Positions 1-5,345 of a stretch of DNA of 5,345 bases are shown in pieces; within the stretch, counting starts at the first letter, position 1; every line of letters begins with the position of its first letter. Source of the stretch: Planctomycetota bacterium. Its GTDB lineage: Bacteria > Planctomycetota > UBA1135. The stretch covers positions 1-5,345 of the forward strand of contig DNPI01000051.1 of assembly GCA_003501525.1 (NCBI GenBank), written 5' to 3'. Under the pieces are notes generated by a model that was not told the DNA's origin, searched no databases, and saw only the letters and a program-made list of their open reading frames with translations. Both the position numbers and the translations under genes were made by a program.

Positions 1-2
1 GC

Positions 3-944
3 CGAACCGAGCACATGTTCTTCGGAGAAAAAGAATTACCCGCGGTTCAAAGAATGATTTTAGCTGATAGCCCGGAGGATAGGCATAAGGCACTCCTAAA
101 AGTCCTGCCCTTCCAAAGGCGTGATTTCCTTGGCCTCTTTAAGGCCATGGGTTCAAGGCCTGTCACTATTAGGACCCTAGACCCTCCTCTTCACGAATTT
201 TTACCCGCAGACCCAAAAGGAATAAAAGCATTGGCAAAGAGCTTGGCCTTGCCGACAAGCTCCGTTAAACAGCGTATTGCCGCTTTACATGAAGCCAACC
301 CCATGCTCGGTTTTCGGGGATGCCGACTTACCTATCTTTTCCCTGAAATCCTCGATATCCAAGTACGAGCAATATTGGAGGCCGCAGTAGCAGCGCAAGA
401 AAAAGGAATCCGTGTCCAGCCCGAAATTATGATTCCACTCATTGGGCATCAAAAGGAGCTAACTCCTCATGTCGATAGAGTGCATTTAATCGCCAAAGAG
501 ATTAAAAAGAGAACAAAGAAATCCGTCCGGTATCAGGTGGGGACAATGATTGAAATTCCTCGAGCAGCACTAACAGCTGAAAACATCGCCAGAGACGCCG
601 AATTCTTTTCCTTCGGGACTAACGATTTAACCCAAACCGCACTTGGAGTCTCTCGTGACGACTCTGGCTCTTTCCTCCCGAAATATGTCGAGGAAGGTAT
701 TTATCCTGCTGACCCCTTTGCATCACTCGACCAAGAAGGCGTTGGCCGCCTTCTTGCATGGGCCGTTGACGAGGGCCGCAAGACTCGACCTGATTTAAAA
801 GTTGGGGTATGCGGAGAACACGGAGGCGATCCGTCCTCGATTGACTTCTTCCACCGCGTGGGCTTGGACTATATTTCCTGTAGCCCTTTCCGTATCCCTG
901 TCGCTCGTCTGGCAGCAGCTCAAGCCGCCTTAACCCACGATTGA
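3..944 (+). CDS. ppdK: Pyruvate, phosphate dikinase, C-terminal part (5' end outside window)
   Basis: PPDK interconverts pyruvate + ATP + Pi and PEP + AMP + PPi in the cytoplasm. The window holds the C-terminal PEP/pyruvate-binding TIM-barrel; the ATP-grasp and phospho-His domains lie upstream. The frame is open at the left edge and the first codons read RTEHMFF, preceded by a split codon ending GC (Cys if TGC, as in the family's CRTEHMFF), so the Met at 15 is internal, not a start. Counting from that Met, family landmarks are VTIRTLDPPLHEFLP (50-64, substrate Arg53), MLGFRGCRL (Arg101), TMIEIPRAAL (metal ligand Glu180), FSFGTNDLTQ (Asn203, Asp204) and GVCGEHGGDP (catalytic Cys266). All expected active-site residues are present, so the enzyme looks functional. 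It ends in TGA, showing that TGA is an ordinary stop in this genome. It converges on the selenoprotein gene across a 16-nt gap. The related PEP synthase and PTS enzyme I fit less well because the RTLDPPLHEF block is typical of PPDK. Confidence 0.96.
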   Translation, partial: RTEHMFFGEKELPAVQRMILADSPEDRHKALLKVLPFQRRDFLGLFKAMGSRPVTIRTLDPPLHEFLPADPKGIKALAKSLALPTSSVKQRIAALHEANPMLGFRGCRLTYLFPEILDIQVRAILEAAVAAQEKGIRVQPEIMIPLIGHQKELTPHVDRVHLIAKEIKKRTKKSVRYQVGTMIEIPRAALTAENIARDAEFFSFGTNDLTQTALGVSRDDSGSFLPKYVEEGIYPADPFASLDQEGVGRLLAWAVDEGRKTRPDLKVGVCGEHGGDPSSIDFFHRVGLDYISCSPFRIPVARLAAAQAALTHD

Positions 945-960
945 CATTCAGGCGCACTAA

Positions 961-1959
961 TTAGCCAGGCAACATAGTCGCCCGCTCGAAGGTCTCCTCA
1001 ACTAGACCTTCAAGTTCCGTTCCAGCCGCATCCTTGCGCAGCGGTCGAAGAATCTTGACTGCTCTATCGCGCTGCCCCTCTTCCATAAGCAAAGTGGCCT
1101 TAACCCGTCGTTCATCAATAGAAATAAGCTTCTTAATGGTTTTGTCTTTACGCCATGCCCGCACCGTCTGATTCCAAGCTGAGGCCATAGGCACACCACG
1201 GTAAACCTTAATCTGACGAGCCAAATATTCAGAAGCAACAAAGTACATCCCACTCGAAACCCAATTCTCAACCCGAGTGTCACACTTCTGAGCGTTCGCC
1301 AAGAAATCATCTCGGAAAGCCTCTATTTCAGGCAAAATTTCGGAATCATCCGAATACTTCTTCGTCAGCCTTCCTATCTCAGACCAACACGATCCCATCT
1401 CGCCTTTTTTAGCTTTCGCAGCAGCTCTATCAAGAGCCGAAATGCGTTCGCCAGGGTCCCAATTCTCCTGGTCCAAACGAGCAGCTTCAAGCAAACGCGG
1501 AATCATTTTGACCCAAGCGCCGCTGCCGGGATGCCCCCGCCATGCAACCAAACCTCGATGATCAATTAACACACCAGCAGGAATCCCTCTAACCCCATAA
1601 TCCTTTTTAGTCTTGCTTCCGACGCCAATGGGGAGCGGCAATTCTGTTTTTTCCAGAAACTTTTCGACAACACTCGAAGATTCATCTGTCAACGAAAGCA
1701 TCACTAGTCCCTCCGGCGCATATTGTTTCCAAACCTCAACGAGATGTGGAATTGCTGACTTACACGGTCCTCACCAAGTAGCCCAAAACTCCAAATAAAC
1801 GACTCGCCCTCTGAGATCGGCAAGAGAAGTTCCCGGTGGGGAATTAAGCCAACTGGATGCGGAAATTTCAGGCGCTTTCTGCCCAGCCACCTGAGCCGGA
1901 GAAGCAACCCCCAACGAAAGAAGGAATGCCAGCGGAAGTACGGTTCGCATGACCGCCAT
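961..1959 (-). CDS. Exported TlpA/thioredoxin-like selenoprotein with UGA-encoded Sec63 and helical C-terminal extension
   Basis: Read through one in-frame TGA (1771-1773), this frame gives 332 residues ending in TAA. Residues 1-22 look like a Sec signal peptide: MAVMRTV, then a hydrophobic LPLAFLLSLGVA, then a small-residue c-region near SPAQ. Residues about 25-160 form a TlpA/AhpC-TSA-type thioredoxin fold: GQKAPEI, then LRGRVVYLEFWATW, then UGPCKSAIPHL (Sec63, Cys66), then GVRGIPAGVLIDHRG with the cis-Pro at 127, then LVAWRGHPG. The family's usual motif is WCxPC, so the UGA replaces precisely the nucleophilic Cys. Residues about 165-332 are charged, Ala/Leu-rich and probably helical, with Cys191 and Cys226; I do not recognise this part. 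The inferred role is a periplasmic or extracytoplasmic thiol/selenol oxidoreductase; its substrate is unknown. The start is ATG at 1959 without a clear Shine-Dalgarno; Met4 (ATG at 1950) would give an equally good signal peptide. It lies 24 nt after the GGDEF-like gene, at the operon's end. Without Sec decoding only a 62-residue peptide would be made. Without recoding in mind, it would be annotated as a pseudogene or as two ORFs. Confidence 0.88.
1727..1751 (-). promoter_or_regulatory. Putative bacterial SECIS hairpin
   Basis: On the minus strand the 5' arm is TTCCA-C-ATCTC, the loop is GTT and the 3' arm is GAGGT-T-TGGAA. This gives a lower stem of 5 pairs, a single C/T mismatch, an upper stem of 5 pairs including one U-G wobble, and a 3-nt apical loop starting with G (1740-1738). 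The loop begins 30 nt after the UGA. Bacterial SECIS elements, the binding sites of SelB, lie just downstream of the UGA inside the coding sequence and carry a G in the first two loop positions, with the loop typically about 16-37 nt away. This hairpin meets those rules. It overlaps the codons for residues 70-78. SelB binding is inferred from structure only. Confidence 0.75.
1771..1773 (-). other. In-frame UGA predicted to encode selenocysteine (Sec63)
   Basis: The codon is TGA on the minus strand, followed by GGA CCG TGT (Gly-Pro-Cys). The preceding codons encode WATW, so the position equals the first Cys of a thioredoxin CxxC motif. The frame stays open on both sides: 62 codons before and 269 after. 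Sec in a UxxC arrangement is common in thioredoxin-fold selenoproteins. A nonsense mutation from TGC or TGT is the alternative, but the intact downstream domain and the adjacent hairpin favour recoding. Confidence 0.87.
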
Positions 1960-1983
1960 AGTATCAAGCAGATGCCAGAAACG

Positions 1984-2898
1984 TTAGGCGAGCTGAGCCG
2001 GAAGAACCCGACTCAAAAAGGCATCAGAATTGGATAGTTCTGCATCGGGGCACATCGCAACAGCAGTGTTCCATTCAACGGAATCGCCAACGAGGTCTTC
2101 GAGGCCTAATTCACTCAATCTCTGTTCTACCCGTTCCACAAAAAGTCGAGCGCCTTCCGGCCCTGTGTGCGGCAAGAGAGCAACAAAAGTATTAAGGCCA
2201 AATCGAGCAACCACATCCACATCACGCGTATCAGTCAAAATAATGGACGCGATATCTAAGAGGCTTCCGTCATCGACTTCGCCGTCGAAAGCAAAGGAAC
2301 ATATTCCAAGAGGAAACCGAAAGCGATTAGATCGCTTAAATTCTTCATCCAGACGGTGTCTCCAAAAATCTGCGGAATACAAGCCGGTTTCAGAATCACA
2401 AACTGCAGCCAAAAAACTCTGCCGCGAATCCGAAACATCTTCGTCTTCTCCGCCTGAAAGGGCCGCTGCTAGCGTTCCTTCAAGGTCTCGTGCATCAACT
2501 TCAGGCAGAGGCACCGGCCGCGGTCCCGTTGGCGCCCCAAAAGGAGACGCCAGCCGGCTGGCCAGATCATCGACATTAGGAGGCAAACCTAATGCTCCTT
2601 GAGCACCTACAAAACGGGCGAGCCCGTCTGCATCTCCGGTATTGCCGGCAGTTAGCAGAAACAGAAGCGCTCGATTCTCGCGGAGGAATTTCAAACACCA
2701 CTCGTGAACCCCTCCTCCAGAAAAAACACGAGGGTCCACCACCACAAGACCCTCAAGCCCTTCAGCTTGAGAAACGTTCTCGAGGATTTGCACCTCGGAA
2801 ACAGCCTGCTCACCGGCCTTCGCCGCCGCCTCACGGCAGGCAGACTCAACTAGAGAATCAGCAGTAAGAATAGAAAGCGGTCGCCCTGGCATGGTCAA
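1984..2898 (-). CDS. Receiver-like plus degenerate GGDEF-domain protein
   Basis: This is a 304-residue cytoplasmic protein counted from a TTG start. Residues about 7-118 resemble a response-regulator receiver: a beta strand SILTAD, then GLVVVDPRVF with Asp55 where the phospho-acceptor would be, then LLFLLTAG with the conserved Thr83. However, the usual acidic pair is reduced to one Asp and the conserved Lys before Pro is missing (GALGLPP), so phosphorylation is doubtful. A Gly/Pro- and acid-rich linker (about 120-160) follows. Residues 165-300 match the GGDEF fold (SETGLYSADFWRHRLDEEF, then RSNRFRFPLGICSFAFDG, then DVVARFGLNTFVALLPHTG). The signature that should read RxGGDEF is RFGLNTF (232-238), so diguanylate cyclase activity is not expected. 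It is likely a non-catalytic sensor or scaffold, but its function is unknown. Its start follows the yebC stop by 3 nt and the selenoprotein gene follows 24 nt downstream. TTG at 2898 has GAAGG at a 7-nt spacing; ATG at 2892 (302 residues) is the alternative. Confidence 0.85.
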   Translation of the reverse strand: MTMPGRPLSILTADSLVESACREAAAKAGEQAVSEVQILENVSQAEGLEGLVVVDPRVFSGGGVHEWCLKFLRENRALLFLLTAGNTGDADGLARFVGAQGALGLPPNVDDLASRLASPFGAPTGPRPVPLPEVDARDLEGTLAAALSGGEDEDVSDSRQSFLAAVCDSETGLYSADFWRHRLDEEFKRSNRFRFPLGICSFAFDGEVDDGSLLDIASIILTDTRDVDVVARFGLNTFVALLPHTGPEGARLFVERVEQRLSELGLEDLVGDSVEWNTAVAMCPDAELSNSDAFLSRVLPAQLA

Positions 2899-2901
2899 AT
2901 T

Positions 2902-3633
2902 CTAGCCTTCGGCGAACTCCGCGTTGTGATGAACTTCTTGAACATCCTCATCTTCTTCAATTAGCTCGACTAACTCGAGGACTTTAGTACCCAAATCACC
3001 ATCGACCTCAAGAGTGTTATCAGGAATATATCGGATACTCGCATCAAGCATCTCCCACCCTTGTTTTTCAATAGCCTCTTTCACTTCCAAATATTGACCG
3101 GGATCTGCTTCGACGCCAAAGATTTTTTCTTCGTCAGCTGTTACATCATCAGCACCAGCATCAAGAGCAAGCTCCATCACAGCGTCTTCATCCAAGCCCT
3201 CTTTCGGGATAGCAAAAACAGCCTTACGCTGAAACATCCAAGAAACGGCGCCCGATTCGGCAAGATTCCCTCCCTTCTTGGAAAGGATATTACGGAGGTT
3301 CGGAGCAGTTCTGTTTCGATTATCAGTAAGAGTTTCAATCATGAAAGCCACTCCACCAGGACCAAAGGCTTCGTATTGAACTTCTTCAAGCCGAGTTTCG
3401 CCATCCTCTCCCGCTCCCTTCCGAATAGCCCTTTCAATTGAGTCTTTGGGCATATTGTCGGCTTTCGCCCGCTCAATGGCATACCGCAATGGCAAGTTCA
3501 TCGAAGGGTCGCCGCCGCCAGAGCGAGCAGCGCTCATGATTAATTTAGCCCATTTGCTAAAAATCTTCCCACGTTTAGCATCCTGCTTAGACTTTGTCCG
3601 CTGGATGTTGGCCCAGTGGGAGTGACCAGCCAT
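2902..3633 (-). CDS. yebC: YebC/PmpR-family protein (YebC-type translation or transcription factor)
   Basis: This 243-residue protein has the usual family length and an ATG start. Hallmarks are the N-terminal MAGHSHWANIQRTKSKQDAK with RGKIFSKW following, LPLRYAIERAKADNMPKDSI (about 48-67), then YEAFGPGGVAFMIETLTDNRNRT (about 87-109), LSKKGGNLAESGAVSWMF (about 117-134), and a C-terminal acidic stretch LIEEDEDVQEVHHNAEF. The three-domain YebC fold is complete. Members were first described as DNA-binding regulators; some have more recently been linked to the ribosome and relief of stalling at proline-rich stretches. Its position 9 nt after rpsI, in a ribosomal-protein operon rather than beside ruvC, fits a translation role, but this is inference from context. 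The gene ends in TAG, 3 nt before the next start. The family assignment is secure; the molecular function is less so. Confidence 0.97.
   Translation of the reverse strand: MAGHSHWANIQRTKSKQDAKRGKIFSKWAKLIMSAARSGGGDPSMNLPLRYAIERAKADNMPKDSIERAIRKGAGEDGETRLEEVQYEAFGPGGVAFMIETLTDNRNRTAPNLRNILSKKGGNLAESGAVSWMFQRKAVFAIPKEGLDEDAVMELALDAGADDVTADEEKIFGVEADPGQYLEVKEAIEKQGWEMLDASIRYIPDNTLEVDGDLGTKVLELVELIEEDEDVQEVHHNAEFAEG
2906..2910 (-). promoter_or_regulatory. Shine-Dalgarno-like GAAGG deciding between TTG and ATG starts
   Basis: GAAGG lies in the last codons of yebC. It is 7 nt upstream of TTG (2898) and 13 nt upstream of ATG (2892) of the receiver/GGDEF-like gene. The spacing favours TTG, but other starts in this operon lack strong Shine-Dalgarno sites, so the signal may be chance, because the bases also encode Glu-Gly of YebC. 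Confidence 0.35.
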
Positions 3634-3642
3634 CGGGAACGA

Positions 3643-4350
3643 CTAGCGCTTGCCCCACTGATGCCCGCGGCGGGCACCGTGACGGCCAAATTTTTTCCTC
3701 TCGACCATTCGCGGATCACGAGTCAAATGCCCTTCTTCCCTGAGCACATCGTGAGAGTCGGGGTACAAGGTCATCAATGCTCGGCCCAAGCCCATTCGCA
3801 CGGCACCTGCTTGGCCGGTAAAACCTCCCCCCTCAGCGTTCACCCAAACATCGACCTTCTTTTGCACCGAAAGAGTACGCAAAGGCCCAAGCACCTGATT
3901 CTGGTCCATTGATCGAGGAAAGTAATCCCTCATAGGCTTTCCATTAACTGTGAAGTCTCCGTCTCCTGGGCGAATGCGCACACGTGCCCGAGCATTCTTC
4001 CGACGCCCGGTGCCCCACAAAAACGTTCCTTCGGCAGGGTTTTCTAAACGACCAATTGGATCGATGAGCACTTCCGGCTCACCGGCACCTGCGGCCAAAC
4101 CATCCAAAGACATCGCGGAATTATCCGCAGCGGGCAAATCCTCAGACTCTTCCTTTGCGGCAACCACTTCTTCCTTAGGAAGGCTCTCTTCCGTTGCCTC
4201 TGCGGGCTCCACCTTTGCAGAAACGACTTCCGCCTCAGTTGCCTCTTCGACAGCTGCAGCAGCCTCTTCATTTTCAGTGGAATCAGTCACCGCTTCAGCT
4301 TCAACAGCCTCCTCCTCCGGGACTTCTGGGGTTTCTGAGGTTTCAGTCAA
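3643..4350 (-). CDS. rpsI: 30S ribosomal protein S9 with long acidic N-terminal extension
   Basis: S9 (uS9) is a component of the 30S head whose C-terminal tail reaches the P-site tRNA. The core spans residues about 108-235: GTFLWGTGRRKNARARVRI, DGDFTVNGKPMRDYF, GGGFTGQAGAVRMGLGRAL, and the tail ERKKFGRHGARRGHQWGKR ending in the conserved Lys-Arg. The core matches the usual ~130 residues. The first ~105 residues are extra: residues 1-75 have 24 Glu and 2 Asp against 3 Lys and no Arg, in an Ala/Val/Glu low-complexity background, probably disordered. The start is TTG at 4350, with only CCA between it and the rplM TAA; a GGAG lies 12 nt upstream. No ATG occurs in frame until 4113, which would give a 156-residue protein that keeps the whole core. 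The close coupling to rplM and the sustained acidic frame favour the long form. The gene order rplM-rpsI is standard in bacteria. Confidence 0.93.
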   Translation of the reverse strand: MTETSETPEVPEEEAVEAEAVTDSTENEEAAAAVEEATEAEVVSAKVEPAEATEESLPKEEVVAAKEESEDLPAADNSAMSLDGLAAGAGEPEVLIDPIGRLENPAEGTFLWGTGRRKNARARVRIRPGDGDFTVNGKPMRDYFPRSMDQNQVLGPLRTLSVQKKVDVWVNAEGGGFTGQAGAVRMGLGRALMTLYPDSHDVLREEGHLTRDPRMVERKKFGRHGARRGHQWGKR

Positions 4351-4353
4351 TGG

Positions 4354-4791
4354 TTAGCCAATCTCCAAGGGCTTTGGGTCTTGAGCACCGTGAGGGTGTT
4401 CGGCGCCGGGGTAAACAAAAAGTTTCTTGAGCATTTTTTTACCAAGACGGTTCTTAGGAAGCATCCGCTGCACAGCTTTCTGAATGATTCGCTCCGGATA
4501 ATTTTCCTTTAGATCCGCGTACGTATCTTCACGTCGACCACCTGGATACCCAGTTACTCTCACATAAACCTTCTGTGCCTCTTTCGCGCCTGTAACCCGA
4601 ACCTGCGAAGCGTTCACAACAACCACCGCGTCTCCACAGTCAAAGTGCTCGGAAACCGTTGGAAGATGCTTGCCTTGTAGGCGTACTGCAATTTCAACAG
4701 CCATGCGACCTAAGACAGCATCCTTCGCATCTACAAGATGCCACGCCCGCTGATGTTCAGCAGGTTTCAAGTGAGAAGTACGAGGTCGCAT
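4354..4791 (-). CDS. rplM: 50S ribosomal protein L13
   Basis: L13 (uL13) is an early-assembling 50S protein that binds 23S rRNA. From the ATG at 4791 the product is 145 residues, the usual length. It contains AWHLVDAKDAVLGRMAVEIA with VRLQGKH following, FDCGDAVVVVNASQVRVTGA, VYVRVTGYPGGRRE, and the family signature AVQRMLPKNRLGKKMLKKLF, then VYPGAEHPHGAQDPKPLEIG. It is intact. A TTG four codons upstream (4803) would lengthen it to 149 residues, but ATG gives the normal N-terminus (MRPRTSHLKPAEHQRAW), with AAGGA close upstream. It is the first gene of the operon; rpsI follows after a 3-nt gap, so translation is probably coupled. A promoter-like sequence lies about 40 nt upstream. Confidence 0.97.
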   Translation of the reverse strand: MRPRTSHLKPAEHQRAWHLVDAKDAVLGRMAVEIAVRLQGKHLPTVSEHFDCGDAVVVVNASQVRVTGAKEAQKVYVRVTGYPGGRREDTYADLKENYPERIIQKAVQRMLPKNRLGKKMLKKLFVYPGAEHPHGAQDPKPLEIG

Positions 4792-4830
4792 AATCCTTAA
4801 CAAGGGCAGGATGTGCCAAAAGGGTCGGCC

Positions 4831-4859
4831 ATTCTAGGGACGGTCGAACAGGGCGACAA
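4831..4859 (-). promoter_or_regulatory. Putative sigma-70-type promoter for the rplM-rpsI-yebC operon
   Basis: On the minus strand TTGTCG (4859-4854, 4 of 6 matches to TTGACA) is separated by exactly 17 nt from TAGAAT (4836-4831, 5 of 6 matches to TATAAT). Transcription would begin near 4824, giving a leader of roughly 33 nt before the rplM ATG. The site lies in the only gap over 25 nt on this strand (4792-4873), directly before the first operon gene. It was found by eye, and the organism's consensus is unknown. Confidence 0.55.
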
Positions 4860-4873
4860 GGCCAGACTCTATA

Positions 4874-5345
4874 TCAAGGCGAGGATACCTGTGAAATAGG
4901 ACGACGCACTAGGTCTCCATTAGCAAGAATTCCCCAACGGATGCCTTCTTCATCCCTCTCTCCCTTAGCCCACCAAGCCAATAAAGCATGCAATTCCACT
5001 GCTCCGCCCACAACCTCAGGGCGCAGGGGGTTCTTTTCAATCCAAGCAACTAAATCGATTGGAAGCGTAGGCTCGGCACAAGGCCGCACCCAACTCCAAA
5101 CCCCCTCGCTAGAGTGCAAAAGTATTGCCCCGGAATCTCCCTCCAAAGGCAAAGGGGTGCGGGCAAACTCGAGATTCCACCATCGCGGAAAATCTTCTTG
5201 GGCTTGGTCTATCCCCCAATACCAAATGGTTTGCTTCTCCCCTGCTTGAAGCCAACCGCCCCCCAAGGGGAGAAGAAAAAGGACTCCAAAAGCTGCTCGC
5301 CTCCACACAAAAGAAAACACTATCGCAATCGCTGCAAAAGCCCAA
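4874..5345 (-). CDS. Unrecognised membrane or exported protein, partial at the right edge
   Basis: The frame ends in TGA at 4874-4876 and is open to the window edge, so the gene may begin outside. Near the edge it reads WAFAAIAIVFSFVWRRAAFG, then VLFLLPLGGGWLQAGEK. This is either two hydrophobic segments around an Arg-Arg turn or, if translation starts at GTG 5320 (148 residues), a signal peptide with charged RR, hydrophobic core and LQA|GE cleavage site. The remaining ~120 residues are rich in Trp and acidic residues (TIWYWGIDQAQEDFPRWWNL, SSEGVWSWVRP, LHALLAWWAKGERDEEGIRW) and probably extracytoplasmic. I recognise no family and assign no function. No Shine-Dalgarno precedes the GTG. The gene is on the same strand as the operon, 82 nt before rplM, with the putative promoter in between, so it is probably a separate transcription unit. 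Confidence 0.6.
   Translation of the reverse strand, partial: WAFAAIAIVFSFVWRRAAFGVLFLLPLGGGWLQAGEKQTIWYWGIDQAQEDFPRWWNLEFARTPLPLEGDSGAILLHSSEGVWSWVRPCAEPTLPIDLVAWIEKNPLRPEVVGGAVELHALLAWWAKGERDEEGIRWGILANGDLVRRPISQVSSP

Noticed and set aside
920..975. Intrinsic terminator between the convergent genes
   Set aside because: Only a weak CGCCT/AGGCG pairing with a 19-nt loop and a short CTAATTAG palindrome are present; there is no strong stem and no T-tract on either strand.
1771..1773. Genome-wide reassignment of TGA to Trp or Gly
   Set aside because: TGA ends the PPDK gene at its expected C-terminus (942-944) and also ends the right-edge gene (4874-4876). The thioredoxin motif requires Cys/Sec here, not Trp or Gly.
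961..1959. Pseudogene or two separate genes divided by the TGA
   Set aside because: There is one stop only, exactly at a catalytic Cys codon, no frameshift, an intact fold downstream and a SECIS-like hairpin. The downstream piece alone would lack the signal peptide and first redox residue. A point nonsense mutation cannot be fully excluded without homologs or Sec-machinery genes.
2030..2602. Long plus-strand open frame opposite the receiver/GGDEF-like gene
   Set aside because: Its product is low-complexity, Ser/Arg/Pro-rich and domain-free, as expected for an antisense shadow of a real gene. The minus-strand frame has recognisable folds and operon spacing.
3950..4357. Plus-strand Ser/Ala-rich open frame opposite rpsI
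   Set aside because: The Ser/Ala repetition is the mirror of the Glu/Ala codons of the S9 extension; no start signal or domain supports it.
5109..5345. Alternative minus-strand frame at the right edge
   Set aside because: It overlaps the Trp-rich frame and gives a Cys/Ser/Pro/Arg-rich product without a sensible hydrophobic or domain pattern; the other frame has a signal- or membrane-like segment and a clean end before the rplM promoter.

Overview
Five genes lie on the minus strand in what looks like one operon. They run right to left as rplM, rpsI, yebC, a degenerate receiver/GGDEF-type protein, and an exported thioredoxin-fold protein. The C-terminal part of pyruvate phosphate dikinase enters from the left edge on the plus strand and converges on the operon's last gene. 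A partial, unrecognised membrane or exported protein lies at the right edge, upstream of the operon. Base composition is moderate, coding density is high and gaps are short, as in a bacterial chromosome. The phylum cannot be fixed from this window. The PPDK, the Glu-rich extended S9 and the TlpA-like protein would fit a planctomycete or a similar environmental lineage, but that is only a guess.

The main discovery is the last operon gene (961-1959, minus). It appears as two open segments separated by one in-frame TGA at 1771-1773. The TGA sits exactly where the first cysteine of a thioredoxin WCxxC motif belongs: the frame reads WATW-[UGA]-GPCKSAIPHL. The same frame then stays open for 269 more codons and carries the cis-proline region of the fold. 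A 25-nt imperfect hairpin (1727-1751), with G as the first base of its apical loop, begins 19 nt after the UGA and has its loop 30 nt after it. That matches a bacterial SECIS element. The gene is best read as a selenoprotein of 332 residues with Sec at residue 63, not as a pseudogene or two small genes. TGA is a normal stop elsewhere in the window (PPDK and the right-edge gene), which argues against a changed genetic code.

Layout: 3-944 plus, PPDK C-terminal part; 961-1959 minus, TlpA/thioredoxin-like selenoprotein with a helical C-terminal extension; 1984-2898 minus, degenerate receiver plus degenerate GGDEF; 2902-3633 minus, YebC; 3643-4350 minus, ribosomal protein S9 with an acidic N-terminal extension of about 105 residues; 4354-4791 minus, ribosomal protein L13; 4831-4859 minus, putative sigma-70-type promoter; 4874 to the right edge, minus, unknown protein. 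Gaps inside the operon are 3, 9, 3 and 24 nt, so the selenoprotein and the signalling-like protein are probably co-transcribed with translation genes. No RNA gene, insertion sequence, CRISPR array or clear intrinsic terminator was seen, and no stretch over 300 nt lacks a gene.
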